Assembly: GCF_014197245.1 (NCBI RefSeq)
Contig: NZ_JACIFF010000004.1
Coordinates: 191,548-255,547 of the forward strand
Origin: Neolewinella aquimaris
GTDB taxonomy: Bacteria > Bacteroidota > Bacteroidia > Chitinophagales > Saprospiraceae
Direction of reading: 5' to 3'
Length of the DNA stretch: 64,000 bases
Numbering within the stretch: the first letter of the stretch is position 1; every line of letters starts with the position of its first letter. Shown here piece by piece: positions 17,002 through 25,421 of the stretch. The notes below the pieces were generated by a model. It saw nothing but the letters and a program-made list of their open reading frames with translations. It was not told where the DNA came from and did not search any database. A program made the position numbers and the translations under genes.

Positions 17002-18138
17002 TTGTTCCGTTCCTGGCGCATCGGCCGCATCTTCGGCGTTCCTACGGAACTGCACTGGTCCTTTTTACTGGTCCCGGTAGCCATTCTTGTCTATTCGTAC
17101 GAAGCAGGAGTTGGTTTGCGGTGGACGCAGGTGCAATGGTGGTCGGGGATTACGCTTTTGCTGTTTCTCTTTGTCCTGATCCACGAACTCGGGCATGCCC
17201 TGACCGCGAAAAGCCGTGGCGTAGTAGCGGAGAAGATCATTCTATTCCCGCTCGGAGGCGGAGCACTGATCCCGGAAGAGCCGAAGCGGATCCGCGATGA
17301 GATACTGATCTACTTTGCGGGGCCCCTGGCCAACATTTTGCTGGCACTGATTGCCCTTCCCTTGCTACTGTTGCAGCCGGGCGGGAAGTACCTCATCCAA
17401 TTCTACCTCAACCCCTTCGGCAACCTAATTGTGGTGCCCTCCCCCGCCGAACAGCTGCTGGGCATTACCCTGGCCGTGAATGCTGTACTGGCCATCGGGA
17501 ACCTGCTGCCGGCTTATCCACTCGATGGGGGTAGAATTCTGCGGGCCCTGCTAAAGCGACCGGTTGGGGAACGAGCCGCAACCGTAATTACAACCCTGCT
17601 CGGTATCGCAATCGGTGGGGGCCTGATCGCTCTTTCGTTTCAACTCGAGGATCCCCTGTTGGGACTGAGCTCCCTGTTCATCGTATCTTTTTCGGCCATC
17701 GAGCTTAACCGCGGGTGGCAGCGGCGACGGCTTGCCCGGGCGGTGATGAAAGAAGTGCTACGCAGCCCGCTTACCGATCGAATTTACGCGAACGACCGCG
17801 TGGCACGGGCCCGTGCGGTTTTCGCCAAAACCGACGCCAAGGTCCTGCCCGTCTACGACAACTGGAACCAACTCAGCGGATTCGTGGAGCGCGAGGTTTT
17901 GCTACGGGAGGCGGACCGGGAGCAGCGGGTGGTATCGTTCTACGAACCGGAGTACATCGCCGCGCAGCCTACGGACAGCCTGCTACAGCTTACCGAGCGC
18001 ATCGTGGAAGCGAACGTGTACGGGGCGGCGATTTACGACCGGGGGGTGATCGTCGGTTTCGTATTTACGGAAGATGTGATCCAGTTGCTGGACCAGTCGC
18101 CGAGGCGCTTCTATAAGCGGTTTACATCCCCAGCTTAG
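17002..18138 (+). CDS. Site-2 protease-like M50 metallopeptidase with CBS-type tail
   Basis: A 378-residue intramembrane zinc protease. The active site is HELGH (His61-His65), and the third ligand motif is LLPAYPLDGGR with Asp175. Several membrane helices cover residues 18-230, giving the SpoIVFB-like fold. The C-terminal 130 residues (VMKEVLRSP through FTEDVIQLL) look like a divergent CBS pair, as in other family members. The start is TTG at 17002; no in-frame ATG exists before the first membrane segment, and the start lies 11 bases after the previous stop. The natural substrate is unknown; anti-sigma or membrane regulators are usual. The 3' end overlaps the convergent OmpH gene by 17 bases. 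Confidence 0.88.
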   Translation: MFRSWRIGRIFGVPTELHWSFLLVPVAILVYSYEAGVGLRWTQVQWWSGITLLLFLFVLIHELGHALTAKSRGVVAEKIILFPLGGGALIPEEPKRIRDEILIYFAGPLANILLALIALPLLLLQPGGKYLIQFYLNPFGNLIVVPSPAEQLLGITLAVNAVLAIGNLLPAYPLDGGRILRALLKRPVGERAATVITTLLGIAIGGGLIALSFQLEDPLLGLSSLFIVSFSAIELNRGWQRRRLARAVMKEVLRSPLTDRIYANDRVARARAVFAKTDAKVLPVYDNWNQLSGFVEREVLLREADREQRVVSFYEPEYIAAQPTDSLLQLTERIVEANVYGAAIYDRGVIVGFVFTEDVIQLLDQSPRRFYKRFTSPA

Positions 18139-18622
18139 CCTTCACCAGTTCCATGAGATCGTCGCTGTCCTGGGCAAAGAGGACGGTATTGAAGAGGGAA
18201 GTGTCGAATACCAACTGGTACCCATTTTCCTGCGCAACGGCATCGATGGCATCGCGCGCTTGCTGAATCAGGGGACCGAGCAACTCCTGCCGCTTCTTTT
18301 CCAGGTCGCTGGCCATTTGCTGTTCGTACAGTCCGATCTTTTCCCGTTCTCCATCCAATTCAGCCCGAAATTTATTCACCTCGATGGGGGGAAGGTCATC
18401 AACCTGGGCCTCTAACTCCCTAACACGCCCCCGGTAATCTTCCACCATCTTTTCCCCTACAGCCACCAATTGCTGATTGTAGGTCTTCAATTCCGCTTCT
18501 GCAGCCTTCGTGCCGGGCATCTGGGATAGGAGGTTAGCAAAGTTGAGGTGTCCGTACTTCTGCGCGGTGAGGGAGGTAAGGGAAGTCAGGGAGATCAGCA
18601 GAAAGAGAATGAGGCGGGGCAT
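18122..18622 (-). CDS. Skp/OmpH-family periplasmic chaperone
   Basis: A 166-residue protein with a signal peptide (MPRLILFLLISLTSLTSLTAQ) and a long helical, charged middle (about 45-125: AEAELKTYNQQLVAVGEK, EREKIGLYEQQMASDLEKK). That is the coiled-coil tentacle region of OmpH/Skp. The C-terminal segment QENGYQLVFDTSLFNTVLF is the conserved family ending. It would hold unfolded outer-membrane proteins in the periplasm. The ATG at 18622 is preferred over an upstream in-frame start at 18676 because it begins the signal peptide and lies behind a TATCTTTG box. Confidence 0.88.
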   Translation of the reverse strand: MPRLILFLLISLTSLTSLTAQKYGHLNFANLLSQMPGTKAAEAELKTYNQQLVAVGEKMVEDYRGRVRELEAQVDDLPPIEVNKFRAELDGEREKIGLYEQQMASDLEKKRQELLGPLIQQARDAIDAVAQENGYQLVFDTSLFNTVLFAQDSDDLMELVKAKLGM

Positions 18623-18648
18623 GGGCGTGAACTTGCGTTGGTAGACTG

Positions 18649-18656
18649 CAAAGATA
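18649..18656 (-). promoter_or_regulatory. Promoter -7 box of the OmpH-family gene
   Basis: TATCTTTG on the minus strand, an exact TAnnTTTG match, 26 bases upstream of the ATG at 18622. Confidence 0.5.
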
Positions 18657-18790
18657 GCCGGTGGACGGGCGTACACGGTTTAAGGTAGCGTTAAAGGTGA
18701 TCCAGTTCGGAAAGCCTATTACATACATTTTGTTTTAAGTTATTTGAACAACCAACATTCTACCGTACCTTGTGGCTTCAAGCAAGCAAG

Positions 18791-19516
18791 ATGAAAGTTA
18801 ACCTTCCCATACCGCGCGGCTGGCGTTTGTTTATCGAGGACCTTTACCGGCGACTTCACCGTCAGGTTACTAGTCCGTGGACCAAAGTGTCGGTCCTGAT
18901 CCTCCTGGCAATTGTAGTCACCCGTAAGGAGCTGAGCTTCACGGTAAGCCTCAATGGGGGTGGCCTCTTCGGAGTGAACTCGGCCTCGGTCTTTTCCGAT
19001 GGCGGCAACGCCCGCGACGGAAGTGCCAAGTTGGTCAGCTTCCGGCCCGAGAAGCGAAACTGGACCGCCAGGGAACTCAAGCAACTGGAATACATCAACC
19101 AATACCAGCGCATCGCGGTGGCGCAGATGGACGCCCACGGCATCCCCGCCAGTATCACCCTGGCCCAGGGCCTTCTGGAAAGCGGTACCGGTCAGAGTAC
19201 CCTGGCCACCCGCAGCAACAACCACTTCGGTCTGAAGTGCTTCAGCAAGACGTGCAGCAAGGGCCACTGCAGCAACCACAGCGACGATCACCACAAGGAC
19301 TTCTTCCGCAATTTCGCTACGCCGGAAGAGAGCTACCTCGCCCACAGTCAACTGCTGCGCAAGGATCGCTACCGGAAGCTGTTCACCCTCGACCGCAAAG
19401 ACTACCGGGGCTGGGCCCGGGGACTGAGCAAGGCCGGCTACGCCACCGACCCCAACTACGCCGACAAACTGATCCGCATGATCGAATCCCTCGAACTGCA
19501 CCGCCTCGATGCCTGA
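18791..19516 (+). CDS. Membrane-anchored glucosaminidase (LytD/FlgJ-type, GH73)
   Basis: A 241-residue peptidoglycan hydrolase. A transmembrane anchor at about 32-45 (KVSVLILLAIVV) follows a basic N-terminus. The GH73 domain (about 100-235) contains IPASITLAQGLLESGTGQS with the likely catalytic Glu130, RSNNHFGLKCF and FATPEESYLAHSQLL, and ends GYATDPNYADKLIRMIE. It should cut N-acetylglucosaminyl bonds in the cell wall. ATG at 18791 is chosen over an in-frame GTG at 18770 because it begins the basic segment ahead of the anchor and has an A-rich AGCAAGCAAG upstream. An intrinsic terminator follows at 19566. Confidence 0.9.
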   Translation: MKVNLPIPRGWRLFIEDLYRRLHRQVTSPWTKVSVLILLAIVVTRKELSFTVSLNGGGLFGVNSASVFSDGGNARDGSAKLVSFRPEKRNWTARELKQLEYINQYQRIAVAQMDAHGIPASITLAQGLLESGTGQSTLATRSNNHFGLKCFSKTCSKGHCSNHSDDHHKDFFRNFATPEESYLAHSQLLRKDRYRKLFTLDRKDYRGWARGLSKAGYATDPNYADKLIRMIESLELHRLDA

Positions 19517-19565
19517 GGGCGGCATCCCAAAAATCCAAAGGTTTGACGTTTTGAGTGTATACCTC

Positions 19566-19596
19566 GCCCGTCCCCTCCCGGGGTCGGGCTTTTTTC
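19566..19596 (+). terminator. Intrinsic terminator after the glucosaminidase gene
   Basis: GCCCG-T-CCCC arm (19566-19575) paired with GGGG-T-CGGGC (19580-19589) and followed by TTTTTTCTT. It lies between convergent genes, right before the stop of the minus-strand gene at 19597. Confidence 0.75.
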
Positions 19597-19971
19597 TTAC
19601 ATCCCGAGCCAGGCGGCCAGTTTCCGCCGGGTTTCCTGCTCCTCAACGGGGGTGACCGGACCGTGATCGATCGGTAGAAAGGCGGCCTTGTCGATGGACT
19701 GAATGGCATTGACCACCGCGTACATCCGGGAAAGGATACGGGCGGATCCTCCGTTCGACTTCGCTTCGATGGGAATGCGGTGTGGATCGTTGTTTGACCG
19801 CGAATTACCCTTTATCACAGGTGCGAAAGTGACCGTAGTGACGCCGTGGCGGTGCTCATCGACGGTCGTAGAGAGGGCGAGCACAAATTGAAAAGACAGC
19901 GGGACGTCCTTTCTCAATTCATAGATCCGGTATCGTTCAAAGGTCAATTTGGTATGCGGTATTTGCCGCAT
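19597..19971 (-). CDS. Hypothetical protein, 124 residues
   Basis: A complete frame starting MRQIPHTKLTFERYRIYELR. The first 50 residues alternate hydrophobic and polar residues as in beta-strands (VPLSFQFVLALSTTV, GVTTVTFAPVI). The C-terminus is helical and charged (EEQETRRKLAAWLGM). No signal peptide, membrane span or family motif is seen. Its first 35 bases overlap the end of another small frame on the same strand (19937-20191), so the two may be translationally coupled or be remains of one gene broken by a frameshift. I do not recognise it. Confidence 0.45.
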   Translation of the reverse strand: MRQIPHTKLTFERYRIYELRKDVPLSFQFVLALSTTVDEHRHGVTTVTFAPVIKGNSRSNNDPHRIPIEAKSNGGSARILSRMYAVVNAIQSIDKAAFLPIDHGPVTPVEEQETRRKLAAWLGM

Positions 19972-20191
19972 AGAACGCCCGGAAATCGGTGCAAAGTTGC
20001 CGGGCCTCCTCCTGATTTAACCGAAAGTTTTCCTCTTCGGTTTCGCTGTACCGGGGTGCGGCCGTGCCACTTTCAGTAGCTGGCAGGCAATCCTTCCGGA
20101 CGGTGGACAAAATTTGCTTGGGCTGCCCTTCGGCGTGGCCGAGCGGACGGGGAGTGGAATTATTCAATTTGCAACCTTTAATTCGATTCAA
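19937..20191 (-). CDS. Doubtful small frame upstream of the 124-residue protein
   Basis: An 84-codon frame whose only full-length start is TTG at 20191; no in-frame ATG exists. The C-terminal half (EEENFRLNQEEARQLCTDF) is charged and plausibly helical, ending AANTAYQIDL, while the N-terminal half is low in structure. The stop overlaps the next gene's start region by 35 bases. It could be a small partner protein, a fragment of a gene disrupted by a frameshift, or non-coding. Confidence 0.25.
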   Translation of the reverse strand: MNRIKGCKLNNSTPRPLGHAEGQPKQILSTVRKDCLPATESGTAAPRYSETEEENFRLNQEEARQLCTDFRAFYAANTAYQIDL

Positions 20192-20284
20192 TTAACATGA
20201 GAGCTCCCCAAGGTAGGGGTTTATTTCCAACTGGTGAATCAATGACCTAAACGCCCGGGCGAAGCAGTTGATGTAAGGGTAGCG

Positions 20285-21685
20285 TCATTTTCCGATACAG
20301 AAATTCGAGAAGATGTTCCCCAGTAGGTCGTCGGTAGTGATCTCGCCGGTGATCTCCCCCAGGTCGCGGAGGCTCTGCCGGATGTCCATGGCGATAAAAT
20401 CCTGCGAGAGGCCGGTCCGGAGGCCCTGGTCTACGCGCTCGAGTGCCTGATCGGCCCGCTGCAGGGCATCGTAGTGACGGGCGTTACTGAGAATAACCTC
20501 CTGGGCGTCAATGCCGCCACGCCCCTCGGTCACGACATCGAGTAGCGTCGACTGGAGGTAGCCCAGATTACTCTTGTCGCGAGCGATCATGGGGATGAAC
20601 CGTTCGCGGGGCACCGTCCAACGGCCTTCGTACGCCTCACCGAAGTAGTGGGTGTATTTGGTGTAAGGATTGAGATCCATCTTATTGGCGACGACTACCA
20701 GTTCGAGGTCGTCGCGGTACAGGCGATCCAAGTCGGCAGTGAGGGTGGCGGGGTCGGTTTCCACTACGTCGAACACATAGACCAGCAAATGACTGGAGGC
20801 CACCCGTTGCAGGGTTCGTGCTACGCCCATTGCTTCGATGGTGTCGGTCGCGTCGCGGATGCCGGCCGTGTCGATGAGGCGGAAGCCGATTCCGCCGACG
20901 TTGATGCTTTCCTCGATGGTGTCGCGGGTGGTGCCGGGGATGTCGGATACGATTGCGCGGTCCTCGTTGAGTAGGGCATTGAGGAGGGTGGATTTCCCCG
21001 CGTTCGGTCGCCCGGCAATTACGGTGGCTACGCCCTCCTTGATCGCGTTTCCGAGGCGGAAGGAGGTAGTGAGCGCGTCGATACGGCGGCGGATCTTATG
21101 CACCAGTTCCGTGAGTTGACCCCGGTCGGCAAATTCTACGTCTTCCTCTCCGAAGTCGAGTTCGAGTTCGATCAGGCTGGCGAAGTCGATCAGTTGTTGG
21201 CGCAGTTCGGTGATCTCGTTGCCTACCCCACCGCGGAGCTGTTGCAGGGCGATGCGGTGGGCGGCGGCGGAGCGGGAGGCGATGAGGTCGGCGACTGCTT
21301 CCGCCTGGCTCAGGTCGAGTTTTCCGTTTAGGAAGGCCCGCTGGCTGAATTCGCCGGGTTGGGCGGGCCTTGCTCCTGCGTCCCCGCCCAATTGCAGAAT
21401 GCGCTGTAGGATATAGGGGCTGCCGTGACAGCTTACCTCCACCGCATCTTCTCCGGTGTAGGAAGCCGGTGCCCGGTATACGGTGATCAGCACCTCGTCG
21501 ATGTCGTTCCCCTCCTTGTCGCGAAGTACCCCAAAGTGCGCAAGGCGGGCGGGAGCATCCCGGAGGTCGCGGCCCGAGAAATAGGGTGCGAACAGATCGG
21601 CGCTTCCGGACCCGCTGAGGCGAACGATCCCGATGGCTCCCTCCCCGGGGGGCGTGGCGGTGGCGATGATGATGTCTGAATTCAT
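20285..21685 (-). CDS. mnmE: tRNA modification GTPase MnmE
   Basis: A 466-residue GTPase that, with MnmG, installs the carboxymethylaminomethyl group on U34 of certain tRNAs. The N-terminal folate-binding domain covers about 1-120 (IIIATATPPGEGAIGIVRLS, and CHGSPYILQRIL). The G domain lies within the helical domain: G1 GRPNAGKS at 225-232, GTTRDT at about 251-256, G3 DTAG at 272-275 and the NKMD G4 motif. The C-terminus keeps the essential CxGK (FCIGK). It follows the histidine kinase gene after five bases on the same strand, so the two are very probably cotranscribed. Confidence 0.97.
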   Translation of the reverse strand: MNSDIIIATATPPGEGAIGIVRLSGSGSADLFAPYFSGRDLRDAPARLAHFGVLRDKEGNDIDEVLITVYRAPASYTGEDAVEVSCHGSPYILQRILQLGGDAGARPAQPGEFSQRAFLNGKLDLSQAEAVADLIASRSAAAHRIALQQLRGGVGNEITELRQQLIDFASLIELELDFGEEDVEFADRGQLTELVHKIRRRIDALTTSFRLGNAIKEGVATVIAGRPNAGKSTLLNALLNEDRAIVSDIPGTTRDTIEESINVGGIGFRLIDTAGIRDATDTIEAMGVARTLQRVASSHLLVYVFDVVETDPATLTADLDRLYRDDLELVVVANKMDLNPYTKYTHYFGEAYEGRWTVPRERFIPMIARDKSNLGYLQSTLLDVVTEGRGGIDAQEVILSNARHYDALQRADQALERVDQGLRTGLSQDFIAMDIRQSLRDLGEITGEITTDDLLGNIFSNFCIGK

Positions 21686-21690
21686 AGGGG

Positions 21691-22848
21691 CTAGCTTGCG
21701 CGGGGCAGGGTGATGCGGAAGGTGGTCCCCTTACCCACTTCGGTGTGAGCCACTACGATCCGTCCCCGGTGGTACTCCTCGATGATTCGTTTGACCAGAC
21801 TTAGTCCGAGTCCCCACCCCCGCTTCTTGGTGGTGAATCCCGGATCGAATACCTTCCTGGCGTTGCGGGCGGAAATCCCCTTGCCGGTATCGGTGATTTC
21901 GATGATGACCTTACCGTCCTTTTCGGATACCGTGCTGCTGATCTGCCCCTTCCCGTCCATGGCATCCAGGGCGTTGCGGACGAGATTTTCGATTACCCAG
22001 TCGAAGAGGAGTGGGTTGATCGCTACGGGGATGTGGCCCGTGTCGGGGGCGGGGAAGTCGAAGGTGACGCGGCGCGGGGCACGTTTCTGCATGTACGCAC
22101 GGCATTTGTCTAGTTCGGTATAGATGTTTACCGGGTCGAGTTCCGGGGTGGCGCCGATCTTACTGAAGCGGTTGGCGACCATTTCGAGGCGTTCGACGTC
22201 CTTGTGCAGCTCGTCGGATACTTCCATGATCTCCCGGTTGTCGGCGTACATCAGGTTGAGGTGTTCGATCCACCCCATGATCGCACTGATTGGGGTACCG
22301 AGCTGGTGGGCGGTTTCCTTGGCCATACCGACCCAGACCCGGTTCTGTTCCGCCCTGCGCGCCTGGTTGATGCCAAATATCCCGATCACGACAAAGGCAC
22401 CGATCAGCGCCAGCTGGATGTAGGGGAATAAGCGCAGTTTGGTAATCAGCGTACTGGTGCCGAAGTACATCAGTCCGCCGTAGGGCATTTCCACCGGGGG
22501 CTTGCCGTGGGCCTTGAGGTAGTCGAGTTGTTCCAGTATGTAGGCCGTATCGGCTTCCCGCCCTCCCCAGTTCAGGGCTTCCTGATACCCGCCACTCTGG
22601 AGCGCCCAGATGGCCGGTATGGTCGTGTTGTTGCCGATGATCTCCTGCTGGGTGGAGACATCCTCCGCTACATCGCTGCCGTCAAAGTTGATGATGTCCC
22701 GCATCGACGCCTCGTAGAACCGCACGTAGTTCTCTTCGATCACCGAAAGCTGGTTCGCCAGTCGGTTCGTGTACCACACCGAAGCCACCACGATGACCAA
22801 GCCGATCAGGGCGAGATACAGTGGCCAGCGGGAGGTGGTGAAGGTCAT
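21691..22848 (-). CDS. Membrane sensor histidine kinase
   Basis: A 385-residue two-component kinase. Membrane helices at about 8-30 and 142-162 bracket a roughly 110-residue periplasmic sensor domain without a motif I know. The phospho-acceptor box is MAKETAHQLGTPISAIMGW with His181. The ATPase domain has the N box (WVIENLVRNALDAMDGKG), G1 (ITDTGKGIS), FDPGFTTKKRGWGLGLSLVKR and a final GTTFRITLP. No response regulator is adjacent, so it is an orphan here. A TATCTTAG sequence (22872-22879, minus) 23 bases upstream may be its -7 box. mnmE follows after five bases. Confidence 0.92.
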   Translation of the reverse strand: MTFTTSRWPLYLALIGLVIVVASVWYTNRLANQLSVIEENYVRFYEASMRDIINFDGSDVAEDVSTQQEIIGNNTTIPAIWALQSGGYQEALNWGGREADTAYILEQLDYLKAHGKPPVEMPYGGLMYFGTSTLITKLRLFPYIQLALIGAFVVIGIFGINQARRAEQNRVWVGMAKETAHQLGTPISAIMGWIEHLNLMYADNREIMEVSDELHKDVERLEMVANRFSKIGATPELDPVNIYTELDKCRAYMQKRAPRRVTFDFPAPDTGHIPVAINPLLFDWVIENLVRNALDAMDGKGQISSTVSEKDGKVIIEITDTGKGISARNARKVFDPGFTTKKRGWGLGLSLVKRIIEEYHRGRIVVAHTEVGKGTTFRITLPRAS

Positions 22849-22896
22849 GGATTAGGAAAATAGACGCGGCGCTAAGATAAAGGGCTTACGCCCCGC

Positions 22897-23640
22897 TCAC
22901 CCCGCCTCCACGTTCAACCCCAGATCCTTCAGTGCCCGGCGGCTCGCCTGTTGCTCGGCGCTCTTCTTGTTGTAGTCTTCCCCTACGGCCATGCGGCGTC
23001 CGTTGATCATTACGGCGACGCGGAAACGGTCCCGTTTATCCTGCTTGAAGCGCTTAAGGATTTCATAATCGACGCGCTGACCGTTTTTCTGGCAGTGTTC
23101 CAGGAGCTGGCTCTTGTAGTTGTCGTCGTAGGTTTCCAGGGTTTCGATGTCGACGTAGTTGCGGAGCATTCGCTGGACGACAAAGTGGGTGGTACCGATG
23201 TAGCCACGTTCGACGTACACCGCCCCGACGAGCGCCTCCACCGCGTTACCGAGCATGGACCGGGCGATGCGGGTATTGTTGTAGGTGCTGAGCAGTTCGT
23301 CCATGCCCATGTCGTAGCCGATGGCATTGAGCGACTTTCGCTTGACGATCTTGGATCGCATTTTGGTGAGGAATCCCTCGTCGGCGGTGGGATACTTCTT
23401 GTAGAGGTACTCCGCGACAATGGTACCGAGCACCGCATCACCGAGAAATTCGAGGCGTTCGTTGTTCTGACCGCCGTAGGGTTGCTTGCGGGTGTTGTCG
23501 TTGCTGCTTTTGTGGGAGAAGGCGAGCTTGAAGACGTTTAGATAGGCGGGGGTAAAGCCCAGCAGCCGGCGCAATCGCCGTACGAAATCTTTCTCCGGAG
23601 AAAAGTAGCGATTGTAAATCCGTCTTACTGCTTTGATCAC
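22897..23640 (-). CDS. rnc: Ribonuclease III
   Basis: A 247-residue double-stranded-RNA endonuclease for rRNA and mRNA processing. The signature ERLEFLGDAVLG is at 61-72, and the second catalytic motif GNAVEALVGAVY at 131-142 has the essential Glu135. The position matching E. coli Asp114 is Asn132; I believe this Asn is common in Bacteroidota enzymes, so it is not evidence of inactivity. The C-terminal dsRNA-binding domain (about 170-243) reads YKSQLLEHCQKNGQ, ending NKKSAEQQASRRAL. It lies 11 bases after fabF, in the conserved acpP-fabF-rnc order. Confidence 0.96.
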   Translation of the reverse strand: MIKAVRRIYNRYFSPEKDFVRRLRRLLGFTPAYLNVFKLAFSHKSSNDNTRKQPYGGQNNERLEFLGDAVLGTIVAEYLYKKYPTADEGFLTKMRSKIVKRKSLNAIGYDMGMDELLSTYNNTRIARSMLGNAVEALVGAVYVERGYIGTTHFVVQRMLRNYVDIETLETYDDNYKSQLLEHCQKNGQRVDYEILKRFKQDKRDRFRVAVMINGRRMAVGEDYNKKSAEQQASRRALKDLGLNVEAG

Positions 23641-23651
23641 GGTCGGGAGCT

Positions 23652-24920
23652 CTATGCTTTAAAGCGCCTAAAGATAGTGGCGGAATTGTGCCCACCAAAT
23701 CCAAACGTATTGCTGAGTGCAACGTCCACCGGGCGTTCTACGGCCTCGTTGAAGGTAAGCTTCAACCGGGGATCGATGTCGGGGTCATCGGTGAAATGAT
23801 TGATCGTCGGGGGCACGAAATTGTGCTGAATCGCCAGTACGCAGGCGACGGCTTCAATGGCTGCCGCGGCACCCAGCAGGTGGCCGGTCATCGACTTCGT
23901 AGAGCTGATGTTCAGCTGGTAAGCATCTTCCCCGAAGGCCAGTTGAATGGCTTTGAGCTCTGCCGTGTCACCAAGTGGGGTGGAAGTCCCGTGGGTATTG
24001 ATGTAATCCACCTCCGCCGGCGTGACCCCGGCGTACTCCATGGCGTTCAACATGGCCATTTTGGCTCCCGCTCCGTCGGGATGGGGGGCGGAAATATGGT
24101 AGGCATCCGAGCTGGCGGCGTAGCCGGCCACCTCGGCGATGATGGTCGCTCCGCGGGCCTGGGCGTGTTCGAGGCTTTCGAGCACGAAGGCGCCGGCGCC
24201 TTCACCAAGCACGAACCCATCACGGTCCGCGTCGTAGGGACGTGAGGCGGTTGCCGGATCGTCGTTGCGCGTACTGAGGGCCTTCATGGAGTTGAACCCC
24301 CCGATGGCAACTTTGGTGATGACCCCTTCCGAACCACCGGTGATCATCACGTCGGCGCGGCCGAGGCGGATGTCGTCGGCGGCGGCGGCCATGGCGTGGC
24401 CGGCCGAGGCACAGGCGCTTACGGTGGCGTAGCTCGGGCCCCGGAGGTTGTAGCGCATGCTGACGTGGCCGGCCCCCATGTTGGCGATCATGCGGGGGAT
24501 CATAAAGGGATTATAGCGCGGGGTACCGTTGCCCGCGTCGAATATTTCGATTTGCTCTTCCAGGGAGCGAAGTCCGCCGATGCCGCTGGCCCAGATGCAG
24601 CCGGCGCGGTCGGGGTTTACGGCGGAGGGTAGCACGTTGCCTTCTTCATCGACCAGTCCGGCCATGCGCATGGCTTCGTCGGTGGAGTAGAGAGCCATGA
24701 GTGTATAGCGATCCTGCCGGCGGGCTTCCCGCTTATCGACCCGGGTGGTGGGGTCCCAGTCCTTCACTTCACAGGCGAACTGCGTTTTGAACTGCTCGGC
24801 GTCGAATTGGGTGATGGGTCCGGCGCCGCTGCGGCCGTTGCGGAGGCCCTCGAGGTACTCGGGTACGGAATTTCCGATGGCGGTCAGCGCGCCGATGCCG
24901 GTGATTACTACTCTGTTCAT
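23652..24920 (-). CDS. fabF: 3-oxoacyl-[acyl-carrier-protein] synthase II
   Basis: A 422-residue condensing enzyme that elongates fatty acids in the type II pathway. The nucleophile is Cys170 in ATVSACASAGHAM, and the two catalytic histidines are His310 (NTHGTSTPLGD) and His347 (KSMTGHLLGAAA). The C-terminus holds LSNTFGFGGHNS. Length and motifs match FabF rather than FabB or FabH. It sits between acpP and rnc; an intrinsic terminator on its own strand lies between acpP and fabF, so its expression may depend on readthrough. Confidence 0.97.
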   Translation of the reverse strand: MNRVVITGIGALTAIGNSVPEYLEGLRNGRSGAGPITQFDAEQFKTQFACEVKDWDPTTRVDKREARRQDRYTLMALYSTDEAMRMAGLVDEEGNVLPSAVNPDRAGCIWASGIGGLRSLEEQIEIFDAGNGTPRYNPFMIPRMIANMGAGHVSMRYNLRGPSYATVSACASAGHAMAAAADDIRLGRADVMITGGSEGVITKVAIGGFNSMKALSTRNDDPATASRPYDADRDGFVLGEGAGAFVLESLEHAQARGATIIAEVAGYAASSDAYHISAPHPDGAGAKMAMLNAMEYAGVTPAEVDYINTHGTSTPLGDTAELKAIQLAFGEDAYQLNISSTKSMTGHLLGAAAAIEAVACVLAIQHNFVPPTINHFTDDPDIDPRLKLTFNEAVERPVDVALSNTFGFGGHNSATIFRRFKA

Positions 24921-24939
24921 CTGTGTCGTGCTCGGTTAT

Positions 24940-24985
24940 AAAAAAAACCGCCGCTCGCTACCTTTGGGGGGTAATCGGGCGGCGG
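24940..24985 (-). terminator. Intrinsic terminator between acpP and fabF
   Basis: On the minus strand a GC arm CCGCCGC (24985-24979 read in reverse) pairs with GCGGCGG (24954-24948) across a 24-base loop and is followed directly by eight T. It would cut off most transcripts after acpP and let a fraction continue into fabF-rnc. Confidence 0.65.
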
Positions 24986-25007
24986 CTAGTAAACGGTTGG
25001 GTGAAGG

Positions 25008-25247
25008 TTACTTATCTACACTGCTTTCGAGGTAGGTAACGGCCTGCCCGACGGTCTGGATGTTCTCCGCCTGCTCGTCCGGGATGCTGATGTCGAATTC
25101 CTTTTCGAACTCCATGATGAGCTCAACGGTGTCCAGCGAGTCGGCGCCCAGATCGTTCTGGAAACTGGCGTCAGCGGTCACCTCGGATTCATCAACGCCG
25201 AGTTTGTCGACGATGATCTGCTTAACTTTTTCTTCAATGCTTGCCAT
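25008..25247 (-). CDS. acpP: Acyl carrier protein
   Basis: A 79-residue acidic carrier of fatty-acyl chains. The 4'-phosphopantetheine attachment site is Ser37 in [16 protein letters not shown], with the DSL motif intact. The N-terminus [18 protein letters not shown] is typical of AcpP. It heads the acpP-fabF-rnc cluster, has its own promoter and is followed by an intrinsic terminator, which fits the need for far more ACP than synthase. Confidence 0.97.
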   Translation of the reverse strand: MASIEEKVKQIIVDKLGVDESEVTADASFQNDLGADSLDTVELIMEFEKEFDISIPDEQAENIQTVGQAVTYLESSVDK

Positions 25248-25281
25248 ATTCTATGGTGGCTTTAGTGATTAAATGCGGCCG

Positions 25282-25312
25282 CAAAGAAAGCCCGAAAGCT
25301 TTACTTGCGCAA
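25282..25312 (-). promoter_or_regulatory. Promoter of acpP
   Basis: On the minus strand, TTG (25312-25310), 20 bases, then TTTCTTTG (25289-25282), close to the Bacteroidota -33/-7 arrangement. It lies 34 bases upstream of the acpP ATG. Confidence 0.5.
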
Positions 25313-25421
25313 GTTCGGTGACAAATGAGCCCACCGGGGGCCCCAAATACACCAATTTGCTCGCCTAACGGCAAGGTAACACCACAACCACCGGTTTTGT
25401 GAACGGAACGTCCCCGATCCC

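Noticed and set aside
23240-23270. RNase III inactivated by the Asn132 replacement
   Set aside because: The essential Glu135 and the ERLEFLGDAVLG signature are intact, and Asn at this position is, to my knowledge, usual in Bacteroidota enzymes.
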